This document shows, one piece after another, positions 21,955 to 30,422 of a stretch of DNA of 64,000 bases. The translations under genes and the position numbers were made by a program. Origin of the DNA: Burkholderia sp. Nafp2/4-1b (GTDB lineage Bacteria; Pseudomonadota; Gammaproteobacteria; Burkholderiales; Burkholderiaceae); assembly GCF_003635165.1 (NCBI RefSeq), contig NZ_ML058597.1:124001-188000 (forward strand), in the 5' to 3' direction. Positions within the stretch are counted from its first letter, which is position 1; each line of letters begins with the position of its first letter. The notes below the pieces were generated by a model, which had not been told where the DNA came from, did no database searches, and saw only the letters and a program-made list of their open reading frames with translations.

Positions 21955-22992
21955 ATGCCGAACGATACGCATCCCGTCCCGCCCCTGGCCACCGGCGACA
22001 CGCCGGCCGGCGCACCGGGCCTACGTGCCCGCTTCTTCAACCCGGCCGCGCGGCAGAAGCTCCTCGCATTCGCGAGCCTCGTGCTGCTGATCGTGTTCTT
22101 CAGCTTCGCGTCGTCGAACTTCCTCGAAGTCGACAACCTCGTGTCGATCCTGCAGGCCACCGCCGTCAACGGCGTGCTGGCCGTCGCATGTACCTACGTG
22201 ATCATCACGTCGGGCATCGACCTGTCGGTCGGCACGCTGATGACGTTCTGCGCGGTGATGGCCGGCGTCGTGCTGACCAAGTGGGGCATGCCGCTGCCGC
22301 TCGGGATCCTGGCCGCGCTGTGCTTCGGCGCGTTGTCGGGCAGCGTGTCGGGCTTCGTGATCGCGAAGATGAAGGTGCCGCCGTTCATCGCGACGCTCGG
22401 CATGATGATGCTGCTCAAGGGGCTGTCGCTCGTGATCTCCGGTACGCGGCCGATCTACTTCAACGACACGCCGGGCTTCACGTCGATCGCGCAGGATTCG
22501 CTGATCGGCAACCTGATTCCCGCGCTGCCGATTCCGAACGCGGTGCTGATCCTGTTCCTCGTCGCGATCGGCGCGTCGATCGTGCTGAACCGCACCATCT
22601 TCGGCCGCTACACGTTCGCGCTCGGCAGCAACGAGGAAGCGCTGCGGCTGTCCGGCGTGAACGTCGACGCGTGGAAGATCGCGGTGTACACATTCAGCGG
22701 CGCGGTGTGCGGGATCGCCGGGCTGCTGATCGCGTCGCGGCTGAACTCCGCGCAGCCCGCGCTCGGGCAGGGCTACGAGCTCGATGCGATCGCGGCCGTC
22801 GTGATCGGCGGCACGTCGCTGTCGGGCGGCGCGGGCAGCATCGTCGGCACCATCATCGGCGCGTTCATCATGAGCGTGCTGACCAACGGCCTGCGCATCA
22901 TGTCGGTTGCGCAGGAATGGCAGACGGTCGTGACCGGCGTGATCATCATCCTGGCCGTCTACGTGGACATCCTGCGCCGGCGCCGCCGCTGA
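21955..22992 (+). CDS. Sugar ABC transporter permease (RbsC type)
   Basis: A 345-residue inner-membrane permease with eight or more hydrophobic segments. It has the family hallmarks SGIDLSVGTLM and AVVIGGTSLSGGAGSI, the cytoplasmic loop contacting the ATPase. A 35-residue polar N terminus precedes the first helix. It starts 27 bp after the ATPase gene and completes the channel of the fucose importer. The following gap holds an 8-bp tandem repeat. Confidence 0.93.
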   Translation: MPNDTHPVPPLATGDTPAGAPGLRARFFNPAARQKLLAFASLVLLIVFFSFASSNFLEVDNLVSILQATAVNGVLAVACTYVIITSGIDLSVGTLMTFCAVMAGVVLTKWGMPLPLGILAALCFGALSGSVSGFVIAKMKVPPFIATLGMMMLLKGLSLVISGTRPIYFNDTPGFTSIAQDSLIGNLIPALPIPNAVLILFLVAIGASIVLNRTIFGRYTFALGSNEEALRLSGVNVDAWKIAVYTFSGAVCGIAGLLIASRLNSAQPALGQGYELDAIAAVVIGGTSLSGGAGSIVGTIIGAFIMSVLTNGLRIMSVAQEWQTVVTGVIIILAVYVDILRRRRR

Positions 22993-23040
22993 CGCATGCA
23001 CGCTTGCACGCATGCACGCTCGCACGCTCGCACGCTCGCA
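22993..23040 (+). repeat. Six tandem copies of an 8-bp unit (CGCNNGCA)
   Basis: Directly after the permease stop, six head-to-tail units read CGCATGCA, CGCTTGCA, CGCATGCA, then three CGCTCGCA. Slippage could change copy number between strains. The array lies in the untranslated stretch between permease and binding-protein genes. Confidence 0.92.
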
Positions 23041-23126
23041 CGCAAGAAGGAACGAACTCAGACACAAAGGCGCTTCACCGCCGGCCGGGCCGGCATCTCA
23101 GTCGATACCAACCAAGGAGACGCGAA

Positions 23127-24068
23127 GTGATCAGGAGCAAGGTGTTGAACGCGATCGTCGGGCTGACGTTCGCCGTCGGCGTGACGGCCGGTGCGCAGGC
23201 GCAGGAAACCTACATCCCGCTGATCTCGAAGGGCTTCCAGCATCAGTTCTGGCAGGCCGTGAAATCCGGCGCGACGCAGGCGGCGAAAGATTACAAGGTG
23301 AGGGTGACGTTCGAAGGCCCTGAGACCGAGGCGATGGTCGACAAGCAGATCGACATGCTGTCCGCCGCGATCGCGAAGAAGCCGGCCGCGGTCGGCTTCG
23401 CTGCGCTCGACAGCAAGGCCGCGCTGCCGCTGCTGAAGAAGGCGCAGGCCGAGAAGATCCCGGTGATCGCGTTCGACTCGGGCGTCGACAGCGACATCCC
23501 GGTGACCACCGCCACGACCAACAACAAGGCCGCCGCGTCGCTCGCCGCCGACAAGCTTGCCGCGCTGATCGGCGACGAAGGCGAGGTCGCCGTGGTCGCG
23601 CACGACCAGACGAGCCGCACCGGCATTGATCGACGCGACGGTTTTCTCGAACGGATGAAGTCCGCGCACCCGAAGGTGCAGATCGTGACCGTTCAGTACG
23701 GCGAGGGCGATCAGCTGAAGTCCACCGAAGTGACGAAGTCGATCCTGCAGGGGTATCCGAAGCTCAAGGGCATCTTCGGCACCAACGAAGGCTCGGCGAT
23801 CGGCGTGGTGAACGGCGTGCGCGAGATGAAGCGCAAGGTCGTGATCGTCGGCTACGATTCGGGCAAGCAGCAGAAGGACGCGATCCGCAGCGGGCTGATG
23901 GCCGGCGCGATCACGCAGAACCCGGTCGGGATCGGCTACAAGACCGTCGAAGCGGCCGTGAAGGCGATCAAGGGCGAGAAGCTGCCGAAGGTCATCGATA
24001 CCGGTTTCTATTGGTACGACAAGACCAACATCGACGACCCGAAGATCACGGCGGTGCTTTACGACTGA
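23127..24068 (+). CDS. Sugar ABC transporter periplasmic binding protein (RbsB type)
   Basis: A 313-residue periplasmic protein with a Sec signal (about 1-25, ending AGAQA). The mature part is a type I (RbsB/LacI-like) sugar-binding fold with the characteristic N-terminal IPLISKGFQHQFWQ strand and the AFDSGVDSD and GTNEGSAIGV ligand loops. The GTG start at 23127 has AAGGAGA seven bases upstream. It pairs with the ATPase and permease just before it. Substrate inferred from the surrounding fucose catabolic genes. Confidence 0.92.
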   Translation: MIRSKVLNAIVGLTFAVGVTAGAQAQETYIPLISKGFQHQFWQAVKSGATQAAKDYKVRVTFEGPETEAMVDKQIDMLSAAIAKKPAAVGFAALDSKAALPLLKKAQAEKIPVIAFDSGVDSDIPVTTATTNNKAAASLAADKLAALIGDEGEVAVVAHDQTSRTGIDRRDGFLERMKSAHPKVQIVTVQYGEGDQLKSTEVTKSILQGYPKLKGIFGTNEGSAIGVVNGVREMKRKVVIVGYDSGKQQKDAIRSGLMAGAITQNPVGIGYKTVEAAVKAIKGEKLPKVIDTGFYWYDKTNIDDPKITAVLYD

Positions 24069-24126
24069 GCGTGACGCGGCGTGATGTGACGCGACACGGC
24101 GCGTGACGGCGAAACACGAGGACACC

Positions 24127-25017
24127 ATGGGCGCAGTGCGTATCGATTCCCATCAGCACTTCTGGCGTTACCGCGCGGCCGACTACCCGTGGATCGGCGC
24201 GGGGATGGGCGTGCTCGCCCGCGACTACCTGCCCGACGCGCTGTGGCCGCAGATGCATGCGCAGGCGCTCGATGCATCGATCGCGGTGCAGGCGCGCGCC
24301 GGGCGCGACGAGACGGCGTTTCTGCTCGATCTCGCCCGCGACGATGCGCGCATCGCGGCCGTGGTCGGCTGGGAGGATCTCGGTGCGCCGGAACTCGCCG
24401 ATCGTGTTGCCGAATGGGCGAGCCCGAAGCTGCGCGGCTTTCGTCACCAGGTGCAGGACGAAGCCGATGTCGCCGCGTTCGTCGAGGCGCCCGCGTTCAA
24501 TCGCGGCGTCGCGTGGCTGCAGAAGAACGGCTACGTGTACGACGTGCTCGTGTTCGAACGTCAGTTGCCGGACGTGCGTGCGTTCTGCGCGCGGCACGAT
24601 GCGCATTGGCTCGTGCTCGATCATGCGGGCAAGCCTGCGCTCGCCGAATTCGACCGCGACGCCAGCGCGCTCTCTCGCTGGCGTGCCGGATTACGCGAGC
24701 TGGGCGCGCTGCCGCACGTGGTGTGCAAGCTGTCGGGGCTCGTGACCGAGGCGGACTGGCGACGAGGTTTGCGCGAGCGGGACATCCGGCACATCGAGCA
24801 ATGCCTCGATGCGGCGCTCGACGCGTTCGGTCCGCAGCGGCTGATGTTCGGGTCCGACTGGCCCGTGTGCCTGCTCGCGGCGTCGTATGACGAAGTGGCA
24901 TCGCTGGTCGAACGCTGGGCCGCGGCGCGGTTGTCGGTGGCCGAGCGCAACGCGTTGTGGGGTGGCACCGCCGCGCGTTGTTATGCGGTGCCGGGCGCTT
25001 CGAAGCCCGGCATATAG
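24127..25017 (+). CDS. L-fucono-1,5-lactonase (amidohydrolase superfamily, COG3618)
   Basis: A 296-residue amidohydrolase of the COG3618 lactonase group, expected to open L-fuconolactone to L-fuconate between the dehydrogenase and dehydratase steps. It begins with the metal-site signature DSHQHFW (His9, His11). LDHAGKP and the late FGSDWPVC motif with the conserved Asp follow. An ATG eight codons upstream is ignored because a GAGGA site fits the ATG at 24127. The gene lies 58 bp after the binding protein. Confidence 0.9.
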   Translation: MGAVRIDSHQHFWRYRAADYPWIGAGMGVLARDYLPDALWPQMHAQALDASIAVQARAGRDETAFLLDLARDDARIAAVVGWEDLGAPELADRVAEWASPKLRGFRHQVQDEADVAAFVEAPAFNRGVAWLQKNGYVYDVLVFERQLPDVRAFCARHDAHWLVLDHAGKPALAEFDRDASALSRWRAGLRELGALPHVVCKLSGLVTEADWRRGLRERDIRHIEQCLDAALDAFGPQRLMFGSDWPVCLLAASYDEVASLVERWAAARLSVAERNALWGGTAARCYAVPGASKPGI

Positions 25018-25094
25018 AATAGGCGCGAACGGCCTGACACACGCGCGTCTTTCGTCACACCGTCCGCAACGCAACCGCTTACCTGTATCAACGT

Positions 25095-25856
25095 ATGTCC
25101 ATCCAGCCGATTCAGAACCGCCGCCTGTACCAGCAGATCGCCGACAAGCTCAGCACGATGATCGAGTCCGGCGATTTCCCGCCGGGCAGCTACCTGCCGC
25201 CCGAGCGTGAACTGGCCGAGCGGTTCGGCGTGTCGCGCACATCGGTGCGCGAGGCGCTGATCGCGCTCGAGGTGAACGGGCTCGTCAGCGTGCGCGTCGG
25301 CGACGGCGTGAAGGTGCGTCAACCCGAGGCAGCCGCCGCACCGGTGCCGCAGATCGATACGAAGGTCGCGCCGTTCTCGATCGTCGAGATCGATCCGGAG
25401 CTCGGCATCGAGCTCGACCTCGATACTGAAATCCCGCCGTTCGCGCTGTTGCAGGCGCGCCGGCTGATCGAGCCGGAGGCCGCGGCGCTCGCCGCGCAGC
25501 ATGGTTCGGACGCGCAGATCGAAGGGATCCGCGACGCGTTCCTGCGCAACCAGGAAGACAACCGCAGCGGTTCGCTCACGCATCCGGGCGACCGGCTGTT
25601 TCATATCCGTATCGCGGAAGCGAGCGACAACCCCGCGTATGCGCTGATGATCAAACAGTTGCTCGCGCACAAGTACGACCCGATGTTCCAGCGGCTGCAA
25701 TCGCTGTACATGCCGAACGACATGCCGCACCGGTCGGAGCTCGAACACCGCGCGATTCTCGATGCGATCCGCGCGCGCGACCCCGAGGCCGCGCGCCGCG
25801 CGATGGCCGAGCATCTTGATGAAGTGATCGAGATCTTCGGCCGCGCGCTCGACTGA
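25095..25856 (+). CDS. GntR-family (FadR subfamily) regulator of the fucose operon
   Basis: A 253-residue regulator with an N-terminal GntR winged helix (about 10-78; GSYLPPERELAERFGVSRTSVREAL) and a C-terminal helical FCD domain (about 115-245) that binds small acids or sugars. A stretch between them (about 82-112) is rich in Ala, Pro and acidic residues. It closes the fucose operon, and the palindrome over the operon's promoter is a good candidate for its operator. Repression lifted by fucose or a pathway acid is inferred. Confidence 0.9.
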   Translation: MSIQPIQNRRLYQQIADKLSTMIESGDFPPGSYLPPERELAERFGVSRTSVREALIALEVNGLVSVRVGDGVKVRQPEAAAAPVPQIDTKVAPFSIVEIDPELGIELDLDTEIPPFALLQARRLIEPEAAALAAQHGSDAQIEGIRDAFLRNQEDNRSGSLTHPGDRLFHIRIAEASDNPAYALMIKQLLAHKYDPMFQRLQSLYMPNDMPHRSELEHRAILDAIRARDPEAARRAMAEHLDEVIEIFGRALD

Positions 25857-25888
25857 GCGCGGGCGGCCAGGCGTTCAGACGTCAAGGA

Positions 25889-27130
25889 TCAGAAGCGGTC
25901 CGCGCGGTAGGGCGTCGGGTCGGTGAACGGTGTGTCGCCCGTCATCATTTCGGCGAGCAGGCGGCCGGAGACGGGGCCGAGCGTCAGCCCGTGATGGTTG
26001 TGCCCGAACGAGAACCACAGCCCGCGATGCGCGGGCGCGGGGCCGATCACCGGCCGCATGTCGGGCGTGCAGGGGCGGAAGCCGAGCCACGGTTGCGGAT
26101 CGAGCCGCTCGCCGAAGCCGAACACCGGGCGCGCGATGCGCTCCGCGCGATCGAGCTGCACACCCGTCGGTGGCAGGCCGCGCCGCGCGATTTCCACACC
26201 GGTGGTCAGCCGCAAGCCGCGCCGCATCGGCGCGATCACGTAGCCGTATTCGCGATCGACGATCGGCGCCGATGGCGTGCCGCGTTCGGACGGCGCGTAG
26301 TGCATGTGATAGCCGCGTTTCTCGCGCAGCGGAATCTTGTAGCCGAACTTGCCGAACACCGTGTCGGACCACGGGCCGAGCGCGACGACCACGGCCGGCG
26401 CGGCGATCTTGCCGTCGTCCGTCGTGACCTGCCAGCCGGGCGACAGCGCGTCGAGGCTCGCGGCATCGCCGGTGAGCAGCGTGCCGCCGCCTTGCACGAA
26501 CAGTTGCGCGTAGGTTTTGACCAGCGCGGACGGATCGACGACGCTTTTCGGATCGAGCCAGTGCAGCGCGCCGCAGAAGCCCGGTGCGAGGCTCGGCTCC
26601 TGCGCGCGGAGTGCGGCGGCATCGAGCGGCGTGATGCCGAGCCCGTGGCGGCGCGCGGTGAGCCCTGCATCGGCGACCGCACGCTCGAACGCGGCCGCCG
26701 TGCGGAACGCTTCCATCCAGCCGCTTGCGCGCACCAGTTCGCCGGCGCCGGCGCGGGCGATCAGCGCGTCGTGCTCGACGATGCAGCGCTCGATCAGCGG
26801 CAGCATGTCGCGCGACGCTGCTGCGTGACGCATCGGCGCCGACTCCCACCAGAAACGCGCGAGCCAGGGCGCGAATGCCGGCAGCGACGTGCTGTGCCAG
26901 TAGAGATCGGTCGAGCGGTTCAGCGCGTAGCGCATCAGCGTGAACGGGCTGCGCGGGAACGGATACGGTTCGATCGACGAGCGCTCGATCAGCCCGGCAT
27001 TGCCGAAGCTGGTTCCTTCGCCGGGCGCGCTGCGATCGACGAGAGCGACCTTGCGGCCGCGATCCTGCAGGTGCAGCGCGGCGGAGACGCCGACGATGCC
27101 CGCGCCCAGAACGATTACGTCGAAGTCCAT
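25889..27130 (-). CDS. FAD-dependent D-amino acid dehydrogenase/oxidase (DadA-like)
   Basis: A 413-residue flavoprotein of the DAO family that oxidises amines or D-amino acids. The N-terminal dinucleotide motif GAGIVGVSAA (9-18) binds FAD. SFGNAGLIE and the C-terminal CTPDMRPVIGP and GHNHHGLTLGP segments are typical of DadA-like proteins. The ATG at 27130 puts the FAD motif at the usual distance from the N terminus; a longer frame upstream is not conserved-looking. It converges on the GntR gene and appears monocistronic. The substrate cannot be decided. Confidence 0.88.
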   Translation of the reverse strand: MDFDVIVLGAGIVGVSAALHLQDRGRKVALVDRSAPGEGTSFGNAGLIERSSIEPYPFPRSPFTLMRYALNRSTDLYWHSTSLPAFAPWLARFWWESAPMRHAAASRDMLPLIERCIVEHDALIARAGAGELVRASGWMEAFRTAAAFERAVADAGLTARRHGLGITPLDAAALRAQEPSLAPGFCGALHWLDPKSVVDPSALVKTYAQLFVQGGGTLLTGDAASLDALSPGWQVTTDDGKIAAPAVVVALGPWSDTVFGKFGYKIPLREKRGYHMHYAPSERGTPSAPIVDREYGYVIAPMRRGLRLTTGVEIARRGLPPTGVQLDRAERIARPVFGFGERLDPQPWLGFRPCTPDMRPVIGPAPAHRGLWFSFGHNHHGLTLGPVSGRLLAEMMTGDTPFTDPTPYRADRF

Positions 27131-27491
27131 CGTGTGAGTGGCCGGTAGCGGGGCGCTTGGCCGCGGTGCGGTGTGTGCGCCCAGGTTGGAGATCGTATGA
27201 AGTGAAAGCATACTCGCGGCGGCGTGACGTACCAAGAGGTGCGCGCTGTCGACATAGCGCGGGTGGCCCGTGCGCGATGGTTCGCGGCCAGCCGACAAGC
27301 GGCGATGTCACGCACGCGATATCGCGCATCTTTTCCGCGTACCGTATGACGTAAATAGCGGGTGTATCCCACTGGTTTCGGATACGAACTTCTACCTAAG
27401 ATGGAAGGAATTCATGCGTGCGATAGGGTGCGGGCACGCGCATGACAAGTAGGCAGCCGCACCGGGAACGACGGCAGCACATGTTTCGATC
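27131..27491. other. Intergenic region between dadA-like gene and yfiR, with an inverted repeat
   Basis: No gene recognised in these 361 bp. It should hold the two divergent promoters. An inverted repeat GTATCC (27364-27369) / GGATAC (27380-27385) with 10-base spacing is a candidate regulator site. Confidence 0.45.
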
Positions 27492-28178
27492 ATGGATGCG
27501 AGTGTGTGCGCGGCGGCTGCGAGTCCTGCAGCCGCATCGACGCCAGCGGGCGCGGCGGCAGTTGCTGCGCGGAAGGCGTCCGGCCGATCTGGCCGAGTCG
27601 CCACGCTACGCCACGCGCTCGTCGCAATCGTTTGCGCTCTGAGTGCTTCGCCGGCCGTCCTCGCGGCGCCGGCCGATGCGGATGTGCCGGTCGACACGCT
27701 GCGGATCTCCAAGCCGACAAGTCCCGCGTTTTCGTCACACGACTCAGCCGTGCGTCAGGTCGTGCTCGGCATCGTCAGCTTCACGCGCTGGCCGACGACA
27801 CCCGTTCGCCTGCATCTGTGCGTGACGGGCCGCCCCGACTACGCGGGCGGACTGACCGACACGTTGCAAGCCGGCTCGACCGTGCTCGACGTGGAGCGCG
27901 TCAGTTCCGACGATCCCGCGCTCGGTCTGGCATGCGACGTCGTCTATCTCGGCGCCCTCGGCAACGATGAGCGAATGCGGGTGCGGGCCGCGGTGGCCGG
28001 CCACCCGGTCTTGACCATCGCCGAACACGATATGTCGTGCACCGCGGGTGCGATGTTCTGCCTCACGGTCGAAGGCGATCACGTGACGTTCGACATCAAT
28101 CTCGACGCCGTCGCGCGCAGCGGTGTGCGCGTGCATCCGAATGTGCTCGGTCTCGCGCGGCGGACCCTGACGCCATGA
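27492..28178 (+). CDS. yfiR: YfiR-type periplasmic repressor of a diguanylate cyclase (DUF4154)
   Basis: A 228-residue protein with a long, alanine-rich leader and a hydrophobic segment ending PAVLAA (about 40-59), then a YfiR/DUF4154 domain: AVRQVVLGIVSFTRWP, LHLCVTGRPDY, CDVVYLG and a final FDINLDAVARSGVRVHPNVLGLAR. Several cysteines are kept, as in P. aeruginosa YfiR, where disulphides matter. YfiR inhibits YfiN from the periplasm. The stop overlaps the yfiN start (ATGA). The exact start is uncertain; an internal GTG at 27504 is possible. Confidence 0.87.
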   Translation: MDASVCAAAASPAAASTPAGAAAVAARKASGRSGRVATLRHALVAIVCALSASPAVLAAPADADVPVDTLRISKPTSPAFSSHDSAVRQVVLGIVSFTRWPTTPVRLHLCVTGRPDYAGGLTDTLQAGSTVLDVERVSSDDPALGLACDVVYLGALGNDERMRVRAAVAGHPVLTIAEHDMSCTAGAMFCLTVEGDHVTFDINLDAVARSGVRVHPNVLGLARRTLTP

Positions 28179-29443
28179 CACGCTTCGCTCCCCGCATCTC
28201 GCCTTCCCGTGTGCCGCGCCCGACGCTGCAAAGCGTGCTGCGCCGCGCGCATTTGCGCCTCGCGTTCGTCGCGGTCACGATGGCTGCGGTGTCGTTGATC
28301 GTCGTTGCCGTGATCGCGTTGCGCGCGTATGCCGGCAACAACCTGACCCTGCTGGCCCGCTCACTCGGTTATACCGTCGAGGCTGCGCTCGTGTTCGGCG
28401 ACCACGTCGCGGCGCACGAGGCCATTGCAACCATCGCGAACGACGAGGACGTCGCGCGGATCGTCGTCACCGACGGCAAAGGCCGGTTGTTCACGATGTG
28501 GACGCTGCCCGCCGCAGACCGGATTGCCCGGCTCGAGCGCGGCGTCGCCAATCTTGCGCTGCCCGGGCCCGTGACCGTTCCGGTGATGCACGACGGTGTC
28601 GTCGTCGGTCAGGTCGTCGTGCGTGGCCGCGGGCATCAGTTCTTCGGATTCCTGCTCGGTGGTATCGGCGGCATTCTCGGCTGTCTGACCGTCAGCGTGA
28701 TCGGCGCTTACGTGAGTTCGAAGCGTTTGCTGCGCAACATCGTCGCGCCGCTGCGCGCGCTCGCCGGCGTCGCGCACGCCGTGCGGCGCGAGCGGGCGTT
28801 CGCGCGGCGCGTGGAGCCCGCGATGATCGCGGAATTGAACCAGCTCGGCGACGACTTCAATGCGCTGCTCGACGAATTGGAAGACTGGCAGAACACGCTG
28901 CGCGACGAGAACGCCTCGCTCGAATACAAGGCGACGCACGACGCGCTCACCGGGTTGCCGAACCGCGTGCAGTTCGAGTCGCGTCTGTCGCTTGCGCTGT
29001 GCGACGCCGTGGTGACGGGGCAGCGGGTCGCCGTCCTGTATCTCGATTGCGACCGCTTCAAGGAGATCAACGATTGTCTCGGGCACGATGCGGGCGATGC
29101 GGTGCTGGTTGGCGTCGCGAAGCGGTTGCGCATGCAAGTGCGCGAGACCGATCTCGTCGCGCGCCTGGGCGGCGATGAATTTGCGGTGATGCTGGCGGCA
29201 GTGCGCGAAGCGGACGCCGTGAGCCGGATCGCCGACGCGATTGTGTCCGGCATGGTGCTGTCGATCGAGCTTTCTGACGGACGCATGGTGGCCACCATGA
29301 TGAGTGCCGGCGTTGCACTGTATCCCGACCATGCGTCCGACGCGATCGGCTTGCTGCGGGCGGCCGATGCCGCGATGTACCGCGCCAAGCGTGCGCGACC
29401 GGGGTCGTGGCAGTTGGCGGAAGGCGTGGTCGGGCGGGTTTGA
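28175..29443 (+). CDS. yfiN: YfiN-type membrane diguanylate cyclase (HAMP-GGDEF)
   Basis: A 422-residue inner-membrane enzyme making cyclic di-GMP. Two transmembrane helices (about 27-50 and 152-175) flank a periplasmic CHASE8-like PAS region, followed by a HAMP-like linker and a GGDEF domain. The active-site motif GGDEF (332-336) is intact, and the DCDRFKEIND strand and YRAKR end are present. Regulation by YfiR in the periplasm and YfiB at the outer membrane is expected. Start ATG 28175 overlaps the yfiR stop. Confidence 0.93.
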   Translation: MTRFAPRISPSRVPRPTLQSVLRRAHLRLAFVAVTMAAVSLIVVAVIALRAYAGNNLTLLARSLGYTVEAALVFGDHVAAHEAIATIANDEDVARIVVTDGKGRLFTMWTLPAADRIARLERGVANLALPGPVTVPVMHDGVVVGQVVVRGRGHQFFGFLLGGIGGILGCLTVSVIGAYVSSKRLLRNIVAPLRALAGVAHAVRRERAFARRVEPAMIAELNQLGDDFNALLDELEDWQNTLRDENASLEYKATHDALTGLPNRVQFESRLSLALCDAVVTGQRVAVLYLDCDRFKEINDCLGHDAGDAVLVGVAKRLRMQVRETDLVARLGGDEFAVMLAAVREADAVSRIADAIVSGMVLSIELSDGRMVATMMSAGVALYPDHASDAIGLLRAADAAMYRAKRARPGSWQLAEGVVGRV

Positions 29444-29527
29444 TGTGTATCGTTTCGCGCCGCGGGCGAGGCCGCGGCGGCGGGATAAAAAGCGCACGCG
29501 ACGCGGGCGCATGGGAAGGGGACCGTT

Positions 29528-30037
29528 ATGAAAAGCACGTTGCCTGTGAGCATTGGGAGAATGTGCGTCGGGAGCGCGGTGTTGCTGTGCCTGCTGCTTG
29601 CCGGGTGCCATACGCCGCCGCTGCATCGGGGGCTCACGCAGACGCAGGTCACGGCGCTGAAGTCGGCCGGGTTTCAGGAGACTGAGCAGGGGTTCGAGTT
29701 CGGGTCAGCCGGGCCGATTTTGTTCGATTTCGATCGGTATAACCTGAAGCCGGATGTCAGGCGGATCGTTGAGCGGATCGGCAAGACGTTGAAGTCGGCA
29801 GGGATCAACGGGGTCCGGGTTTATGGGTACTCGGATGACGAGGGGATTGCTGCTTATGACCTCGAGTTGTCGAAGCGGCGGGCGGAAGTGGTGGCGGTCG
29901 AATTGGTGGATGTGGGGCTGGACGGAAAGCAGATTGCGGTCGTCGGGAAGGGGAAGAGCGATCCGGTGGGGGATAACCGGACGCCAGCCGGGAGGATGCA
30001 GAATCGGAGGGCGGCGATTGTGGTTTCGCCGCGGTGA
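29528..30037 (+). CDS. yfiB: YfiB-type OmpA-domain outer-membrane lipoprotein
   Basis: A 169-residue lipoprotein: signal peptide with lipobox LLAGC (Cys about 27), then an OmpA-C peptidoglycan-binding domain (about 55-165) with ILFDFDRYNLKPD, GYSDDEG and the KRRAEVV helix. In the YfiBNR system it sequesters YfiR, releasing the cyclase. It lies 84 bp after yfiN and completes the module in the order R-N-B. The 3' part is unusually rich in GG-containing codons. Confidence 0.92.
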   Translation: MKSTLPVSIGRMCVGSAVLLCLLLAGCHTPPLHRGLTQTQVTALKSAGFQETEQGFEFGSAGPILFDFDRYNLKPDVRRIVERIGKTLKSAGINGVRVYGYSDDEGIAAYDLELSKRRAEVVAVELVDVGLDGKQIAVVGKGKSDPVGDNRTPAGRMQNRRAAIVVSPR

Positions 30038-30121
30038 GGGATTCAGTCAGGGCGCCGCAAGTTCGATCGATACTCGGACTTCCTCCGGAGAGAAAGCAGT
30101 CCGGAAAACGAACATGGTCAA

Positions 30122-30406
30122 TCAGTCACCTGGAGCAGGCTGCGCAATGAGAATAGCGCCACAGGTCGTTTTATGCCCTTCCAAGGCCATCGGCTGCCCG
30201 AAATCCTCGCACCCGTCGAGCCCCTCGGCGATTTCAAAGAGATGTGGCGGGCAAAGCGGGCAGGTCACCTGATCCCCTTTGCGTGCAATCGCAACCTTGG
30301 CCTCGCTCCAAGTGGAGGACGGGCTGCCTGAAATCACCTTGCCGCCGTGGCTTGTCGTATCGCCGACCACGATCTGCGCTCTTCCGTGCAAGTTCGCTCG
30401 TTGCAT
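30122..30406 (-). CDS. PAAR-domain protein (type VI secretion spike tip)
   Basis: A 94-residue PAAR protein that caps the VgrG spike. It has the family's repeating HGG and glycine turns (GDTTSHGGKVISG), then VAIARKGDQVTCPLCP and a late GHKTTCGA, with Cys/His residues for the tip zinc. It is the last gene of a minus-strand vgrG group, 16 bp after the preceding gene, and is a single-domain form with no fused toxin. Confidence 0.9.
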   Translation of the reverse strand: MQRANLHGRAQIVVGDTTSHGGKVISGSPSSTWSEAKVAIARKGDQVTCPLCPPHLFEIAEGLDGCEDFGQPMALEGHKTTCGAILIAQPAPGD

Positions 30407-30422
30407 CTCCTAGCCCTCCCGA

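Noticed and set aside
24990..25011. GCCGGGC / GCCCGGC hairpin at the end of the lactonase gene
   Set aside because: It lies inside the coding sequence and has no U-tract, so it was not called a terminator.
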